Source: Mycobacterium conspicuum
GTDB lineage: Bacteria > Actinomycetota > Actinomycetes > Mycobacteriales > Mycobacteriaceae
Length of the DNA stretch: 64,000 nucleotides
Assembly (NCBI RefSeq): GCF_010730195.1
Contig: NZ_AP022613.1
Span: forward strand, 248,001-312,000
Reading direction: 5' to 3'
Shown piece after piece: positions 8,193 to 17,067 of the stretch (position 1 is the first letter of the stretch; each line of letters begins with the position of its first letter). The notes beneath the pieces were generated by a model, which ran no database searches, was not told the origin of the DNA, and saw only the letters and a list, made by a program, of their open reading frames with translations. Made by a program: the position numbers and the translations under genes.

Positions 8193-9208
8193 GCGAGCCC
8201 ACCGGTCCCCGGGTGCTGCTGCTGGGTTCGGGTGAGCCCGGCCGGGAGCTGACGGTCGCCCTGCGGCGCCTCGGCGCGGAGGTGATCGCCGTCGATGAGG
8301 ACGCCGTGCCGGCCGAATTGGCAAGGCTGGAGCCCGATTTCGTGACGGTCACCGATCTTGTCTCGGATGACGTCATGCAGGTCCTCGAGACGGGCACCGC
8401 CGAACTGGTGCCCAGTGCCCGCAGCGTGCGGCTCACCGCCGACCGGGAAGCGTTGCGCCGGTTGGCCGCCGAGGAGCTGGGGCTGCCCACCGCCCCGTTT
8501 TGGTTCGTCGGCTCGGTGGGCGAGCTCACAGACGTCGCCGGCCAGGCCGGGTTCCCGTTGTTGCTCAAACCGACGGCGGGGGCGGCGCAGCGTGTTGCGG
8601 GTCCTGACGATATCGAGCCGGCCTGGCGCCGTGCGGTGGGCACCGCGCCGCGGCGGATCCTGGTCGAGACGCAAGTCGACATCGAAGTCGAGGTCAGCCT
8701 GCTCGCCGTGCGCACCGATGGGCCCACGGTCGAGTTCTGCACGCCGATCGGTCACGACGGGGCCGAGTCCTGGCAGCCGCAGCGGCTCAGCCCGGCCGCG
8801 ACCGACGCCGCCAAGTCGGTCGCCGCGCGCATCGTCAAGGCGCTCGGCGGCCGCGGCGTGTTCAGCGTCGAGTTGATGGTCAACGGCGACGAGGTGTACT
8901 TCGCCGACGTCGCCGCGGGCCCGTGCCCCAGCGCCTGGGTGACGTTACGCAGCCAGCGGCTCTCGGTGTACGAACTGCAGGCCCGCGCGGTGCTGGGCCT
9001 TCCGGTGGACACGCTGATGGTGTCGCCGGGGGCCGCCCGGGTTTTGGGTCCCGATACCGGCGCGGCGGGCGCCGACGCGTTGGCCGCCGCGCTGGCCGTG
9101 CCGGAAAGCGATGTCCTGGGGTCCGTCGCAGTGGCGACCGCGCCGGACGTCGCGACCGCGCGCGACCGTGCCCGACAAGTCGCGAGCCGACTGAAGACCG
9201 TGCGTTAA
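8189..9208 (+). CDS. PurT-like ATP-grasp protein with degenerate motifs
   Basis: A 339-residue protein from TTG 8189, overlapping the upstream stop. It aligns along its length with PurT, the formate-dependent GAR transformylase: LLGSGEPGRELTVALRRLGAEVIAVD, RLTADREALRRLAAEELGLPTAPF, EFCTPIGHDGAESWQPQRLSPAA, ALGGRGVFSVELMVNGDEVYFADV. Compared with E. coli PurT (392 aa, from memory) it is shorter. The Gly/Ser-rich ATP loop after LLLKP is reduced to TAGAAQR, the EVSPRPHDTG metal/substrate motif reads DVAAGPCPSAW, and the VPEIEAI segment is missing. M. tuberculosis annotates its homologue purT. Catalytic competence here is doubtful. Confidence 0.75.
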   Translation: MSEPTGPRVLLLGSGEPGRELTVALRRLGAEVIAVDEDAVPAELARLEPDFVTVTDLVSDDVMQVLETGTAELVPSARSVRLTADREALRRLAAEELGLPTAPFWFVGSVGELTDVAGQAGFPLLLKPTAGAAQRVAGPDDIEPAWRRAVGTAPRRILVETQVDIEVEVSLLAVRTDGPTVEFCTPIGHDGAESWQPQRLSPAATDAAKSVAARIVKALGGRGVFSVELMVNGDEVYFADVAAGPCPSAWVTLRSQRLSVYELQARAVLGLPVDTLMVSPGAARVLGPDTGAAGADALAAALAVPESDVLGSVAVATAPDVATARDRARQVASRLKTVR

Positions 9209-12200
9209 GGCAGCGCCCCGGCCCACGCGATATGCCCTTCGAAGCCAAGCGATTTCGCCGCGTCGCGGTATAGATCCCGAAAGTTCGTGTAAGCCGCGTC
9301 GTCGCCGCGAGCCCGCGCTAACAGTGCGCGCAGCCGCAGCAGCCAGATATCTGGCATCGCCCGGCCATCTGCCGCCGACGCGACCGCCAATCGTTCAATC
9401 ACCGCTTCGGCTTCGGTCAGGTCACCGTCGGCCCCACGATCCAGCAGGGTCTGCAGAAGAATGCCGGTGCCCCAGACGCCCCACCCGAGCCGTCCATCCT
9501 CGTACATCCCGTCCACGGCTTGGCGCATCACCGCAATGGCAGCATCGCGGTCGCCCGCGGCACCTTCCCGCGCCGCCCACAAATCGGTAACCGGAAGCAT
9601 CTGCAGTGCAATCTGCTTGTGCACCCAGATAGCGCGGGCCTGCATCATCAGCTCCATGCCGCGGTGGCGCTCGGCCGCGGTGTCCCGACTCAGCAGCGCT
9701 ACACCCAGCGTGTACTTCGCCATGCTCACAGCGAGGTCGTTGCCGGTTCTCTCGGCGGTCTGCAACGCCGCCTCGCTCGCGCGCACCGCGGAGTCGTCGG
9801 CCCGAACCGCCCCGAAGTGAATCGCGTAGCCGTAGCTCCAGATGAGGACGCCGCCGAACGTGGTCGCGTGATTGCTGCGTCTGCCCATCGCGACGGCGTC
9901 GTGGAGGTCTTGGCGCCACCCGGGACGGCCCAGCCACCACCGGGCGGTGCTGCGCCACGCCAACGCGACAGCCAGGGGTGATCCGAATCCGAAGCCGGCG
10001 CCCTTGGCGGCGTCACCGGCGGCCAAGTCGATGACGGTCTGCGACCACTGCAGGATCTCGTCGAAGTCGCCGGCGTCCGCCCAGGTGGCGAACGCAGCGT
10101 GCGCCGACCCGATGGTCAACGTGGGATCGCCGATCGACTCGAGCAGCGCCATTTGTTCGGATGCCAGCCGCGAGGCCTCACGCGCACGCTCCGCGTAGAG
10201 GAGTTCGGCTAGCGGTCCGGTCATGCCGATCGCCAGCGAGACCTTGTCCCCCGCCGCGCTGCACAATTCGCGCAGCTCGGCGAAGCGGCTCCGGCTTTCC
10301 CCGACTCCCTCTTGGGAGTCGGTGGCGCACAGCATGGTTCGGGGGGCGATGCGCATCGGCAAGCGGTGCGGATCGTCGGGGGGTAGTGCGTCGGCGATGC
10401 GCCGGGCCCGCTCCCAGCTGCCACGGGCCGCCTCAAGATCGCGGTTGGTCGACCAGGCGCCGGCGCGCATATGCCACTCATACGCGGCGTGCACCTCGTC
10501 GGCGGCCTGCAAATGATCGGCGATCAACGCCGCGTTCTCCTCCACCGAGCCCGGCTCGCGCTCCTGGATGGCCGCGGCCAGGCGTCGGTGCCACTGCGCC
10601 CGATCCGATTTGAGCTGCGACTCGTAGGCCACGGCGCGGATCAGCGGATGCCGGAAGGCGTACTCGGCGCTCGGAGTGAACCGGACCTGGTCAACTAGCT
10701 CCGCGCCCAGCAGCTCATCGAGCACCGCATCGATGCCCAGCGCGGCCAGCAGGTCCGCCTCGAACCGAACCCCTATCACCGCGGCGGCGTGCAGGGTCCT
10801 TTTGGCCGGGGTGTTCAGGCGGTCGATGCGCGCCTCGATGGTTGCCTGCACGGTCGGCGGCACGGTGACTTCGGCGGTATTCGCCGCACGGACGTAGTTG
10901 CCGTGCTCGCCGGCCAGCACCCCGCGCTGGGCCAGCTCGCGCACCATCTCCTCGGCAAAGAAAGGGTTCCCGGCGGCCCGCTCGGCGAGGGTCGCCGCCA
11001 GCTCGGTGACTGACCGATCCGGCCCCAGCAGCTCACCGATCAGTGCCTCGGTGTCCGAATCGCCCAGTGGCGCAAGCGAAATCGTCTGTGCGCCGGGCAC
11101 CCGCGTCAATACGCCCGCATACTCGGGACGTGCGGTGATCAGCACCATCGACCGGGTTTGCGGGATGACTGAGAGAAAGTCGGCCAGCATCGATTCGCTG
11201 ACCGCATCGATCCACTGGGCGTCTTCGACGATGAACAGCGACGGTTCGGCTGTCGCCAGGGCTGCGGTGTTGATCAGCGCGATCAGCCGGCGCCGCCGCG
11301 CATCCGGCTCGATCTGGGGCGGAGGCACGTCGGGGTCGGCAATGCCGACTAGATCGTCGAGCAACAGCAAATCCTGAGGATCGGCATCCGGGAATTGTTT
11401 CCGCACCCGGGCACGGGCGGCTTCACCGTCGAGGTCGGCTATGCCGGTCCGCACGCGCAGGAGGTGGGCCACCACGCGGAAGGGAATGTCACTGGCGTGC
11501 GCTTCGCAGAACGTCCAAAACACTTCGACGTTGCGACCCGCCGCGCAGCCCGCCGTCTCGCGAGCCGTCCGACTCTTGCCGATGCCCGGCGGTCCGACCA
11601 CAGTCACCACACCGCCGTGGCTACCGATCGCGCGGTCCACCATGGCGTCGAGAACGGCCATCTCCCACCGCCGGCCGACTAGGCTCGCCTCGGAGCGCGC
11701 GGCCAGCGCATCCCGCGGGGCGATCGCCAACAGTCGGTGTGCGCGCACCGGTTTGTCGGCGCCCTTGATGTGCACCCACTCCGGCGCGTCCAGCAGCACG
11801 GTGTGCTCAACCAGTCGCGCGGTCGACTCCGACAGCATCACCCCGCCCGGCGGGGCCGCCGATTCGATTCGCTGCGCAAAACCGACCGGTTCCCCGGTCG
11901 CCGTGTACCCCCGCGTCGTCGAACCGGCAATCACCCGACCCGAATTCAGGCCCACCCGCAACCGCACAGTCACGCCGTCGCGGCGCTGCACCTCGGTCGC
12001 CAGCCGGCGGGCCTCCTCCTGGATGGCCAGGGCGGCAAGGCATCCCCGAAAAGCGTGATCTTCCAACGCAACCGGGGCGCCGAAGATCGCCATCACGCCG
12101 TCGCCGGTGTACTCCACGGTCCCGCCACCATAGCGGCGCACCACCGCCGCCGACCGTTCCACCACCGCGGTCATGATTTCGCGCAATCGCTCGATGTCCA

Positions 12201-12390
12201 CGGCGCCCGCGATGTCCATCGAGCGGACGATATCGGCGAACAGCACCGTCACCTGTTTGTACTCGGCCGGCTTCGCGGCCGGCATCAGTGCGGCACCACA
12301 CTCGTTGCAGAACTTCGAGTTCGGCGGCAGCTCAGCGCCGCACGACCCGCAGACCAGGGCTGCCGCCGTCATCGAACGCGGCCAGCCCAC
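9205..12390 (-). CDS. Zinc-ribbon / class III cyclase / AAA-type ATPase / helical-repeat signalling protein
   Basis: A 1061-residue multidomain protein. Residues 14-31 form a double CxxC zinc ribbon (CGSCG, CNECG). Residues ~45-225 are a class III nucleotide cyclase domain (VLFADIV with metal Asp53; GDGVMAIFG with Asp97). An ATPase follows with Walker A GPPGIGKS and Walker B LFIVEDAQW, and the C-terminal ~500 residues are TPR-like helices. At the substrate-lysine position it has Glu93, and at the transition-state Asn position Gly170 (Arg174 is kept), so cyclase activity is uncertain. There is no LuxR HTH at the end. GTG 12390 has GGAG 5 nt upstream; ATG 12372 is the alternative. It overlaps the PurT-like gene by 4 nt tail-to-tail. 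Confidence 0.85.
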   Translation of the reverse strand: MGWPRSMTAAALVCGSCGAELPPNSKFCNECGAALMPAAKPAEYKQVTVLFADIVRSMDIAGAVDIERLREIMTAVVERSAAVVRRYGGGTVEYTGDGVMAIFGAPVALEDHAFRGCLAALAIQEEARRLATEVQRRDGVTVRLRVGLNSGRVIAGSTTRGYTATGEPVGFAQRIESAAPPGGVMLSESTARLVEHTVLLDAPEWVHIKGADKPVRAHRLLAIAPRDALAARSEASLVGRRWEMAVLDAMVDRAIGSHGGVVTVVGPPGIGKSRTARETAGCAAGRNVEVFWTFCEAHASDIPFRVVAHLLRVRTGIADLDGEAARARVRKQFPDADPQDLLLLDDLVGIADPDVPPPQIEPDARRRRLIALINTAALATAEPSLFIVEDAQWIDAVSESMLADFLSVIPQTRSMVLITARPEYAGVLTRVPGAQTISLAPLGDSDTEALIGELLGPDRSVTELAATLAERAAGNPFFAEEMVRELAQRGVLAGEHGNYVRAANTAEVTVPPTVQATIEARIDRLNTPAKRTLHAAAVIGVRFEADLLAALGIDAVLDELLGAELVDQVRFTPSAEYAFRHPLIRAVAYESQLKSDRAQWHRRLAAAIQEREPGSVEENAALIADHLQAADEVHAAYEWHMRAGAWSTNRDLEAARGSWERARRIADALPPDDPHRLPMRIAPRTMLCATDSQEGVGESRSRFAELRELCSAAGDKVSLAIGMTGPLAELLYAERAREASRLASEQMALLESIGDPTLTIGSAHAAFATWADAGDFDEILQWSQTVIDLAAGDAAKGAGFGFGSPLAVALAWRSTARWWLGRPGWRQDLHDAVAMGRRSNHATTFGGVLIWSYGYAIHFGAVRADDSAVRASEAALQTAERTGNDLAVSMAKYTLGVALLSRDTAAERHRGMELMMQARAIWVHKQIALQMLPVTDLWAAREGAAGDRDAAIAVMRQAVDGMYEDGRLGWGVWGTGILLQTLLDRGADGDLTEAEAVIERLAVASAADGRAMPDIWLLRLRALLARARGDDAAYTNFRDLYRDAAKSLGFEGHIAWAGALP

Positions 12391-12583
12391 TGTCGCTCCA
12401 CGGCATTATGTTGTCACCGCTGGTGGGAAGACGCAGGTGATATCGCCCAGACCGGCTAGGCAGTGAACTATGCCGGCGCTCAGGCCGCCCCAATTTTCAG
12501 TAGGCGGCTACTGCAGACCGCCACATCGATTCACGTGACGCTGAATTGTGCACGTCGGCCTGGCGAGTTAGTGGGTGAAAGAC

Positions 12584-13876
12584 ATGTCCTATGTGATCAC
12601 GGCACCGCAGATGCTGGCGTCGGCGGCGACGGATCTGGCGGGCATCGGCTCGTCGCTCGGCGAGGCAAACGCGGCCGCCGCCGCCTCGACCACCAAGGTG
12701 CTGAGCGCCGCAGCCGACGAGGTATCGGCGGCCATTGCGCGGCTGTTTTCCGAACACGCCCAGGGCTTTCAGGCCGTCAGCGCTCGTGCGTCGGCGTTTC
12801 ACGACCAGTTGGTGCGGTCATTGCACGCGAGTGCGCAGGCATATGCCGGCGCCGAGGCCCAGGCGATAGACACGCTCAAGACCGCAATCTTCGGGTCAGC
12901 AGCCATTTCACCGGTTCCCGCCACGCAGCATCCGACATTCAGCGGCAAACCGTCGCTGACCCTCAGAATCGAAACCGGTGCGATGCGCCAGGTTAGGAAT
13001 GTCCTGACCCTATCCGGAATCTACGACCAGATGGGGAACCCGAATTCGCTCGCCGACCGGCTGTTTGCCGGCAACGCCCTGAGGCCGCTCTTCAGCACCT
13101 CCCCGCCGAAGCTATTGACGGCGCTGCTGGGGGAGACGGTCCAGTACACCACCTATGACGGGATGAGCGTGGTGCAGATCACCCCGGCCCATCCCGACGG
13201 CAACTACGTGGTCGCCCTGCACGGTGGCGCGTTCGTCTGGCAGCCCGCGATCTTCAGCTGGCTCGACTACTCGGTGATGGCCTACCAAACCGGCGCGACC
13301 TTCGAAGTGCCGATCTACCCATTGCTACAGCAAGGAGGCACCGCCGGCGCTGTGGTACCCCAGATCGCCGGCTTCCTTTCCGCAGAGATCGCTGCGCACG
13401 GTGCCCCCCACGTCAGCGTGCTCGGTGACTCGGCGGGCGCCAACATCGGCTTGGCGGCCGTCGAATACCTGGTGGCACACAACGAAACCGTACCGGCGGC
13501 ACTGGTTCTGCTGTCTCCAGCGGTGGACCTGACACTCACCAATCCCAGCCTCGGGCTGGTGCACGATCCTTTCCTGCCGGCTCCTGGGACCAGCAAGTAT
13601 TTCGACATCTTCCCCCGCTGGGCCGGCAACCTTGCCCTCAACGACCCGCTGGTAAGTCCGTTGTACGGCTCGCTGGACGGGATCCCGCCGACGTATGTCT
13701 ACGCGGGCTCCATCGATCCGGCCGCACCCGACGCGCTTGCACTCGCGGAAAAAGCCGTGACCGAATCGGCACCGATGAGCTTCGTGCTGGCCAACGGGGG
13801 ATTCCATGACTGGATCCTGCTCAGCCCCGGCGGTGTGCGCTATTGGGCCCAGATCGAACATGAACTCGGCGCCTAA
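12584..13876 (+). CDS. PE-family protein fused to an HSL-type alpha/beta hydrolase (LipY-like)
   Basis: A 430-residue protein. Residues 1-100 are a PE domain starting MSYVITAPQMLASAA and ending with the type VII secretion signal YxxxE (Tyr87-Glu91), so export by an ESX system is inferred. The rest is a hormone-sensitive-lipase-type hydrolase: oxyanion motif HGGAF (His213), nucleophile elbow GDSAG (Ser283), Asp378 in SIDP and His408 in GFHDW. It is probably an esterase or lipase acting on lipids at the cell surface. ATG 12584 is preceded by GGGTGAAAGAC; an in-frame GTG at 12575 adds three residues. No PPE partner is adjacent, in keeping with PE-lipases that act alone. Confidence 0.9.
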   Translation: MSYVITAPQMLASAATDLAGIGSSLGEANAAAAASTTKVLSAAADEVSAAIARLFSEHAQGFQAVSARASAFHDQLVRSLHASAQAYAGAEAQAIDTLKTAIFGSAAISPVPATQHPTFSGKPSLTLRIETGAMRQVRNVLTLSGIYDQMGNPNSLADRLFAGNALRPLFSTSPPKLLTALLGETVQYTTYDGMSVVQITPAHPDGNYVVALHGGAFVWQPAIFSWLDYSVMAYQTGATFEVPIYPLLQQGGTAGAVVPQIAGFLSAEIAAHGAPHVSVLGDSAGANIGLAAVEYLVAHNETVPAALVLLSPAVDLTLTNPSLGLVHDPFLPAPGTSKYFDIFPRWAGNLALNDPLVSPLYGSLDGIPPTYVYAGSIDPAAPDALALAEKAVTESAPMSFVLANGGFHDWILLSPGGVRYWAQIEHELGA

Positions 13877-13973
13877 AGCCGGGTGCTCGTCAGAAAGCTG
13901 ACCACCCGGAACGGCCATCGCAGTCCGGCCTCCCAGCGCGTCACCGGATTCGTGGTGTGGTTTGGGCAGAGAT

Positions 13974-13988
13974 ATTGTGGCTCACAAT
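13974..13988. promoter_or_regulatory. ATTGTG-GCT-CACAAT palindrome upstream of rhodanese-metZ
   Basis: A perfect 6-3-6 inverted repeat lies 27 nt before the rhodanese start codon, in the 139-bp gap after the PE-hydrolase gene. The symmetry and position suggest a repressor site overlapping the promoter of the sulfur-metabolism operon. The regulator is unknown. Confidence 0.4.
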
Positions 13989-14015
13989 GCTGACGAAGGA
14001 CGAGGTCGAACGCGG

Positions 14016-14432
14016 ATGAGCTACGCAGGAGATATCACGCCGCTCGAGGCATGGAAGCTGCTCAGTGATAACCCGGACGCGGTCCTGGTGGACGTGCGCA
14101 CCGACGCCGAATGGCGGTTCGTGGGCGTGCCGGATCTGTCTAGCCTGGGCCGTGAGGTGGTCTTCATCGAGTGGAATTCGTCTGACGGCAGGCGCAACGA
14201 GAACTTTCTGACCGAGCTGCAGGACCAGGTCCCGACGGCCCAGGGGGAGCGGCCGGTGGTGTTCCTGTGTCGCTCGGGCAACCGGTCCATCGGCGCCGCC
14301 GAGGTGGCGACCGAGGCGGGCATCACCCCGTCGTACAACGTGCTGGACGGTTTCGAAGGCCAGCTCGATGCCCACGGCCACCGCGGTGACAGCGGTTGGC
14401 GGGCGGTCGGGCTTCCTTGGAAACAGGGGTAG
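14016..14432 (+). CDS. Rhodanese-domain sulfurtransferase (Rv0390-like)
   Basis: A 138-residue single-domain rhodanese. VLVDVRTDAEW is the CH2A-like entry and VFLCRSGNRSIGAA carries the active-site Cys in the CRSGNR loop, which would bear a persulfide. It is cytoplasmic. The start is taken at MSYAGDITPLEAW, matching family length; the frame is open further upstream. It lies 8 nt before metZ, so a role in delivering or recycling sulfane sulfur for homocysteine formation is plausible but inferred. The M. tuberculosis orthologue is Rv0390. Confidence 0.92.
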   Translation: MSYAGDITPLEAWKLLSDNPDAVLVDVRTDAEWRFVGVPDLSSLGREVVFIEWNSSDGRRNENFLTELQDQVPTAQGERPVVFLCRSGNRSIGAAEVATEAGITPSYNVLDGFEGQLDAHGHRGDSGWRAVGLPWKQG

Positions 14433-14440
14433 CAGCAGGG

Positions 14441-15655
14441 ATGACCGAGTCGGTTCGCACGCCCAAGGCCCTGCCCGACGGCGTCAGCCAGGCCACCATC
14501 GGCGTGCGCGGTGGATTGTTGCGATCCGGGTTCGACGAGACCGCCGAGGCGATGTTCCTGACGTCCGGCTACGTGTACCCGTCGGCGGAAGTCGCGGAGC
14601 AGTCGTTCACCGGCGAGCTGGACCACTTCGTCTACTCGCGCTACGGCAACCCCACCGTGACGATGTTCGAGGAGCGGCTGCGGCTGATCGAGGGGGCGCC
14701 CGCGGCCTTCGCCACCGCCAGCGGCATGGCCGCGGTGTTCACCTCGCTGGGCGCGTTGCTGGGCGCCGGTGACCGGTTGGTCGCTGCGCGCAGCCTGTTC
14801 GGGTCGTGTTTCGTGGTGTGCAACGAGATCCTGCCGCGGTGGGGCGTGGAGACCGTCTTCGTCGACGGCGACGATCTCGCGCAGTGGGAGCAGGCATTGT
14901 CGAAGCCGACGCAGGCGGTGTTCTTCGAGACGCCGTCGAACCCGATGCAGTCGCTGGTGGACATCGCCGCCGTCACCGAGCTGTCCCATGCCGCGGGCGC
15001 AAAGGTGGTGCTGGACAACGTGTTTGCCACACCGCTGCTGCAGCAGGGCTTTCCGCTCGGGGTCGACGTGGTGGTGTATTCGGGCACCAAACACATCGAC
15101 GGCCAGGGCCGGGTCCTCGGCGGTGCCATCCTCGGCGACAAGGAGTACATCGACGGTCCGGTGCAAAAGCTGATGCGCCACACCGGCCCGGCGATGAGCG
15201 CGTTCAACGCCTGGGTGCTACTGAAAGGCCTTGAGACGCTTGCGGTTCGGGTCGAGCACTGCAATTCCTCGGCGCACCGGATCGCGGAGTTCCTCGAAAC
15301 CCATCCGGCGGTGCGTTGGGTGCGCTACCCGTTCCTGCCGTCGCACCCGCAGTTCGACCTGGCCAAGCGTCAAATGTCGGGCGGCGGGACGGTGATCACC
15401 TTCGAACTCGATACGGCGGAAGGCGCCGCCAAGGAACGAGCCTTCGAGGTTCTGAACAAGCTGCGGCTGATCGACATCTCCAACAACCTCGGCGACGCCA
15501 AATCGCTAATCACCCACCCGGCCACCACAACTCACCGCGCGATGGGCCCGGAGGGTCGGGCAGCGATCGGCCTCGGCGACGGCCTGGTGCGCATCTCGGT
15601 CGGGCTGGAGGGCACCGACGACCTGATCGCCGACATCGACCAGGCCCTGAGCTGA
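14441..15655 (+). CDS. metZ: O-succinylhomoserine sulfhydrylase
   Basis: A 404-residue PLP enzyme of the Cys/Met metabolism family that makes homocysteine from O-succinylhomoserine and sulfide. Family motifs are YSRYGNPTVTMFEERL, TASGMAAVFTSL, ETPSNPMQSLVDI, VVLDNVFATPLLQ, and the PLP lysine in VVYSGTKHIDGQGRVLGG. The C-terminus has ISVGLEGTDDLIADI. ATG 14441 is preceded by CAGCAGGG. It follows the rhodanese gene by 8 nt, as in M. tuberculosis Rv0390-Rv0391. It ends 7 nt from the convergent ndhA. Confidence 0.96.
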   Translation: MTESVRTPKALPDGVSQATIGVRGGLLRSGFDETAEAMFLTSGYVYPSAEVAEQSFTGELDHFVYSRYGNPTVTMFEERLRLIEGAPAAFATASGMAAVFTSLGALLGAGDRLVAARSLFGSCFVVCNEILPRWGVETVFVDGDDLAQWEQALSKPTQAVFFETPSNPMQSLVDIAAVTELSHAAGAKVVLDNVFATPLLQQGFPLGVDVVVYSGTKHIDGQGRVLGGAILGDKEYIDGPVQKLMRHTGPAMSAFNAWVLLKGLETLAVRVEHCNSSAHRIAEFLETHPAVRWVRYPFLPSHPQFDLAKRQMSGGGTVITFELDTAEGAAKERAFEVLNKLRLIDISNNLGDAKSLITHPATTTHRAMGPEGRAAIGLGDGLVRISVGLEGTDDLIADIDQALS

Positions 15656-15662
15656 CTCTGCG

Positions 15663-17042
15663 CTAACCCGCCGCCTTCTCGGCCGCTTCGATGCGTTCGG
15701 CCGCCGCCAGCGTTCCCTCCTGCGCCTGCTTCTCCACCCAATCCACCACCGGGCGGGCGTACATCATCTGGCTGGTGATGGCCATCTGGCCGCGTGTGCG
15801 GCCCAAAAACGAGATGCCCCAAGAGAACATGGCGGCGACGCGGTTGCGGAAGCCGACCAGGTAGTACAGGTGCAGGAGCAGCCACGCCAACCAGGCGAAG
15901 AAGCCGCCGAACTCGAGCTTGCCGACCTGCGCGACGGCGCTGTACCGCGAGATGGTCGCCATGCTGCCCTTGTCGAGGTACTTGAACGGCTTGCGGGTGG
16001 CCGGGTCGTCGTGCCCCTTGATCGCGTGCTTGATCTGGGTGGTGGCGTAGTGCGCGCCCTGGATTGCGCCCTGCGCCATGCCGGGCACGCCCGGCACGGA
16101 CATCAGATCGCCGATGACGAAGACGTGCGGGTGTCCCTTCACCGTGAGGTCGGGCTCCACGATTACCCTTCCGGCGCGGTCGGTTTCGGTTCCGTCGGAC
16201 TGCTCGGCGATCATCTTGCCCAGCGGGCTGGCCGCCACGCCGGCCGCCCACACCTTGCACGCGCAACCGATCCTGCGCTCGCCACCGTCCTTTTCCTTGA
16301 TCGTGATGCCCTCGTAGTCGACCGCGGACACCATGGCGTTGAGTTGGACCTCCACATCCAGCTTCTCCAGCCGACGCTGCGCAATGAGGCCGAGCTTCTC
16401 GCCCATCGGGGGCAACACCGCGGGCGCCGCGTCGAGCAGGATCACCCGGCAGTCGCTGGGTTTGATGGTCCGAAACGCGCCCGCCAGCGTGCGTTCGGCG
16501 AGTTCCACGATCTGCCCGGCCACTTCGACGCCCGTCGGCCCGGCGCCGACGACCACGAACGTCAGGCGACGTTGCCGCTCGGCCGGGTCGGTGGCCACCT
16601 CGGCCGCCTCGAACGCGCCGAGGATTCGGGCCCGCAGTTCCAGGGCGTCGTCGATGCTCTTCATGCCGGGTGCGAAGGCGGCGTAGTCGTCGTTGCCGAA
16701 GTAGGACTGCTGGGCGCCGGCGGCCACGATCAGGCTGTCGTAGGGTGTCACCGTTTCCATGCCCATCAGGTGCGATGTGACCGTCCGCGCCTGCAGGTCG
16801 ATCGCTTCGACCTCGCCCCACAACACCCGGACGTTCTTCTGCTTGCGCAGGATCAGCCGGGTGGTCGGGGCGATGTCGCCCTCGGACAGGATTCCCGTCG
16901 CGACCTGATAGAGCAGCGGCTGAAACAGATGCGTGGTCGTCTTGGAGATCAGGGTGACGTCCACATCGGCGCGTTTGAGCGCCCTGGCGGCGTTCAGGCC
17001 GCCGAACCCGCTTCCGATGATGACGACGCGATGTCGGGACAT
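15663..17042 (-). CDS. ndhA: Type II NADH:quinone dehydrogenase
   Basis: A 459-residue non-proton-pumping NADH dehydrogenase at the inner face of the membrane, feeding menaquinone. The N-terminal FAD-binding motif is VVIIGSGFGGLNAARAL. The second dinucleotide fold is FVVVGAGPTGVEVAGQI, for NADH. HVFVIGDLMSVPGVPGMAQGAIQGAHYA is the FAD/quinone-site region, and FFAWLAWLLLHLYYLVGFRNR is the amphipathic C-terminal membrane anchor. ATG 17042 has AAAAAGGGGAG just upstream. Only 25 nt separate it from the receptor kinase gene upstream, with no visible terminator, so it is probably the last gene of the sensory operon. Confidence 0.95.
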   Translation of the reverse strand: MSRHRVVIIGSGFGGLNAARALKRADVDVTLISKTTTHLFQPLLYQVATGILSEGDIAPTTRLILRKQKNVRVLWGEVEAIDLQARTVTSHLMGMETVTPYDSLIVAAGAQQSYFGNDDYAAFAPGMKSIDDALELRARILGAFEAAEVATDPAERQRRLTFVVVGAGPTGVEVAGQIVELAERTLAGAFRTIKPSDCRVILLDAAPAVLPPMGEKLGLIAQRRLEKLDVEVQLNAMVSAVDYEGITIKEKDGGERRIGCACKVWAAGVAASPLGKMIAEQSDGTETDRAGRVIVEPDLTVKGHPHVFVIGDLMSVPGVPGMAQGAIQGAHYATTQIKHAIKGHDDPATRKPFKYLDKGSMATISRYSAVAQVGKLEFGGFFAWLAWLLLHLYYLVGFRNRVAAMFSWGISFLGRTRGQMAITSQMMYARPVVDWVEKQAQEGTLAAAERIEAAEKAAG

Positions 17043-17067
17043 GCCACTCCCCTTTTTCATCCGTTTG

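Noticed and set aside
9205..12390. LuxR-type transcription regulator like M. tuberculosis Rv0386
   Set aside because: Cyclase and ATPase parts are similar, but the C-terminus ends in TPR-like helices without a LuxR HTH.
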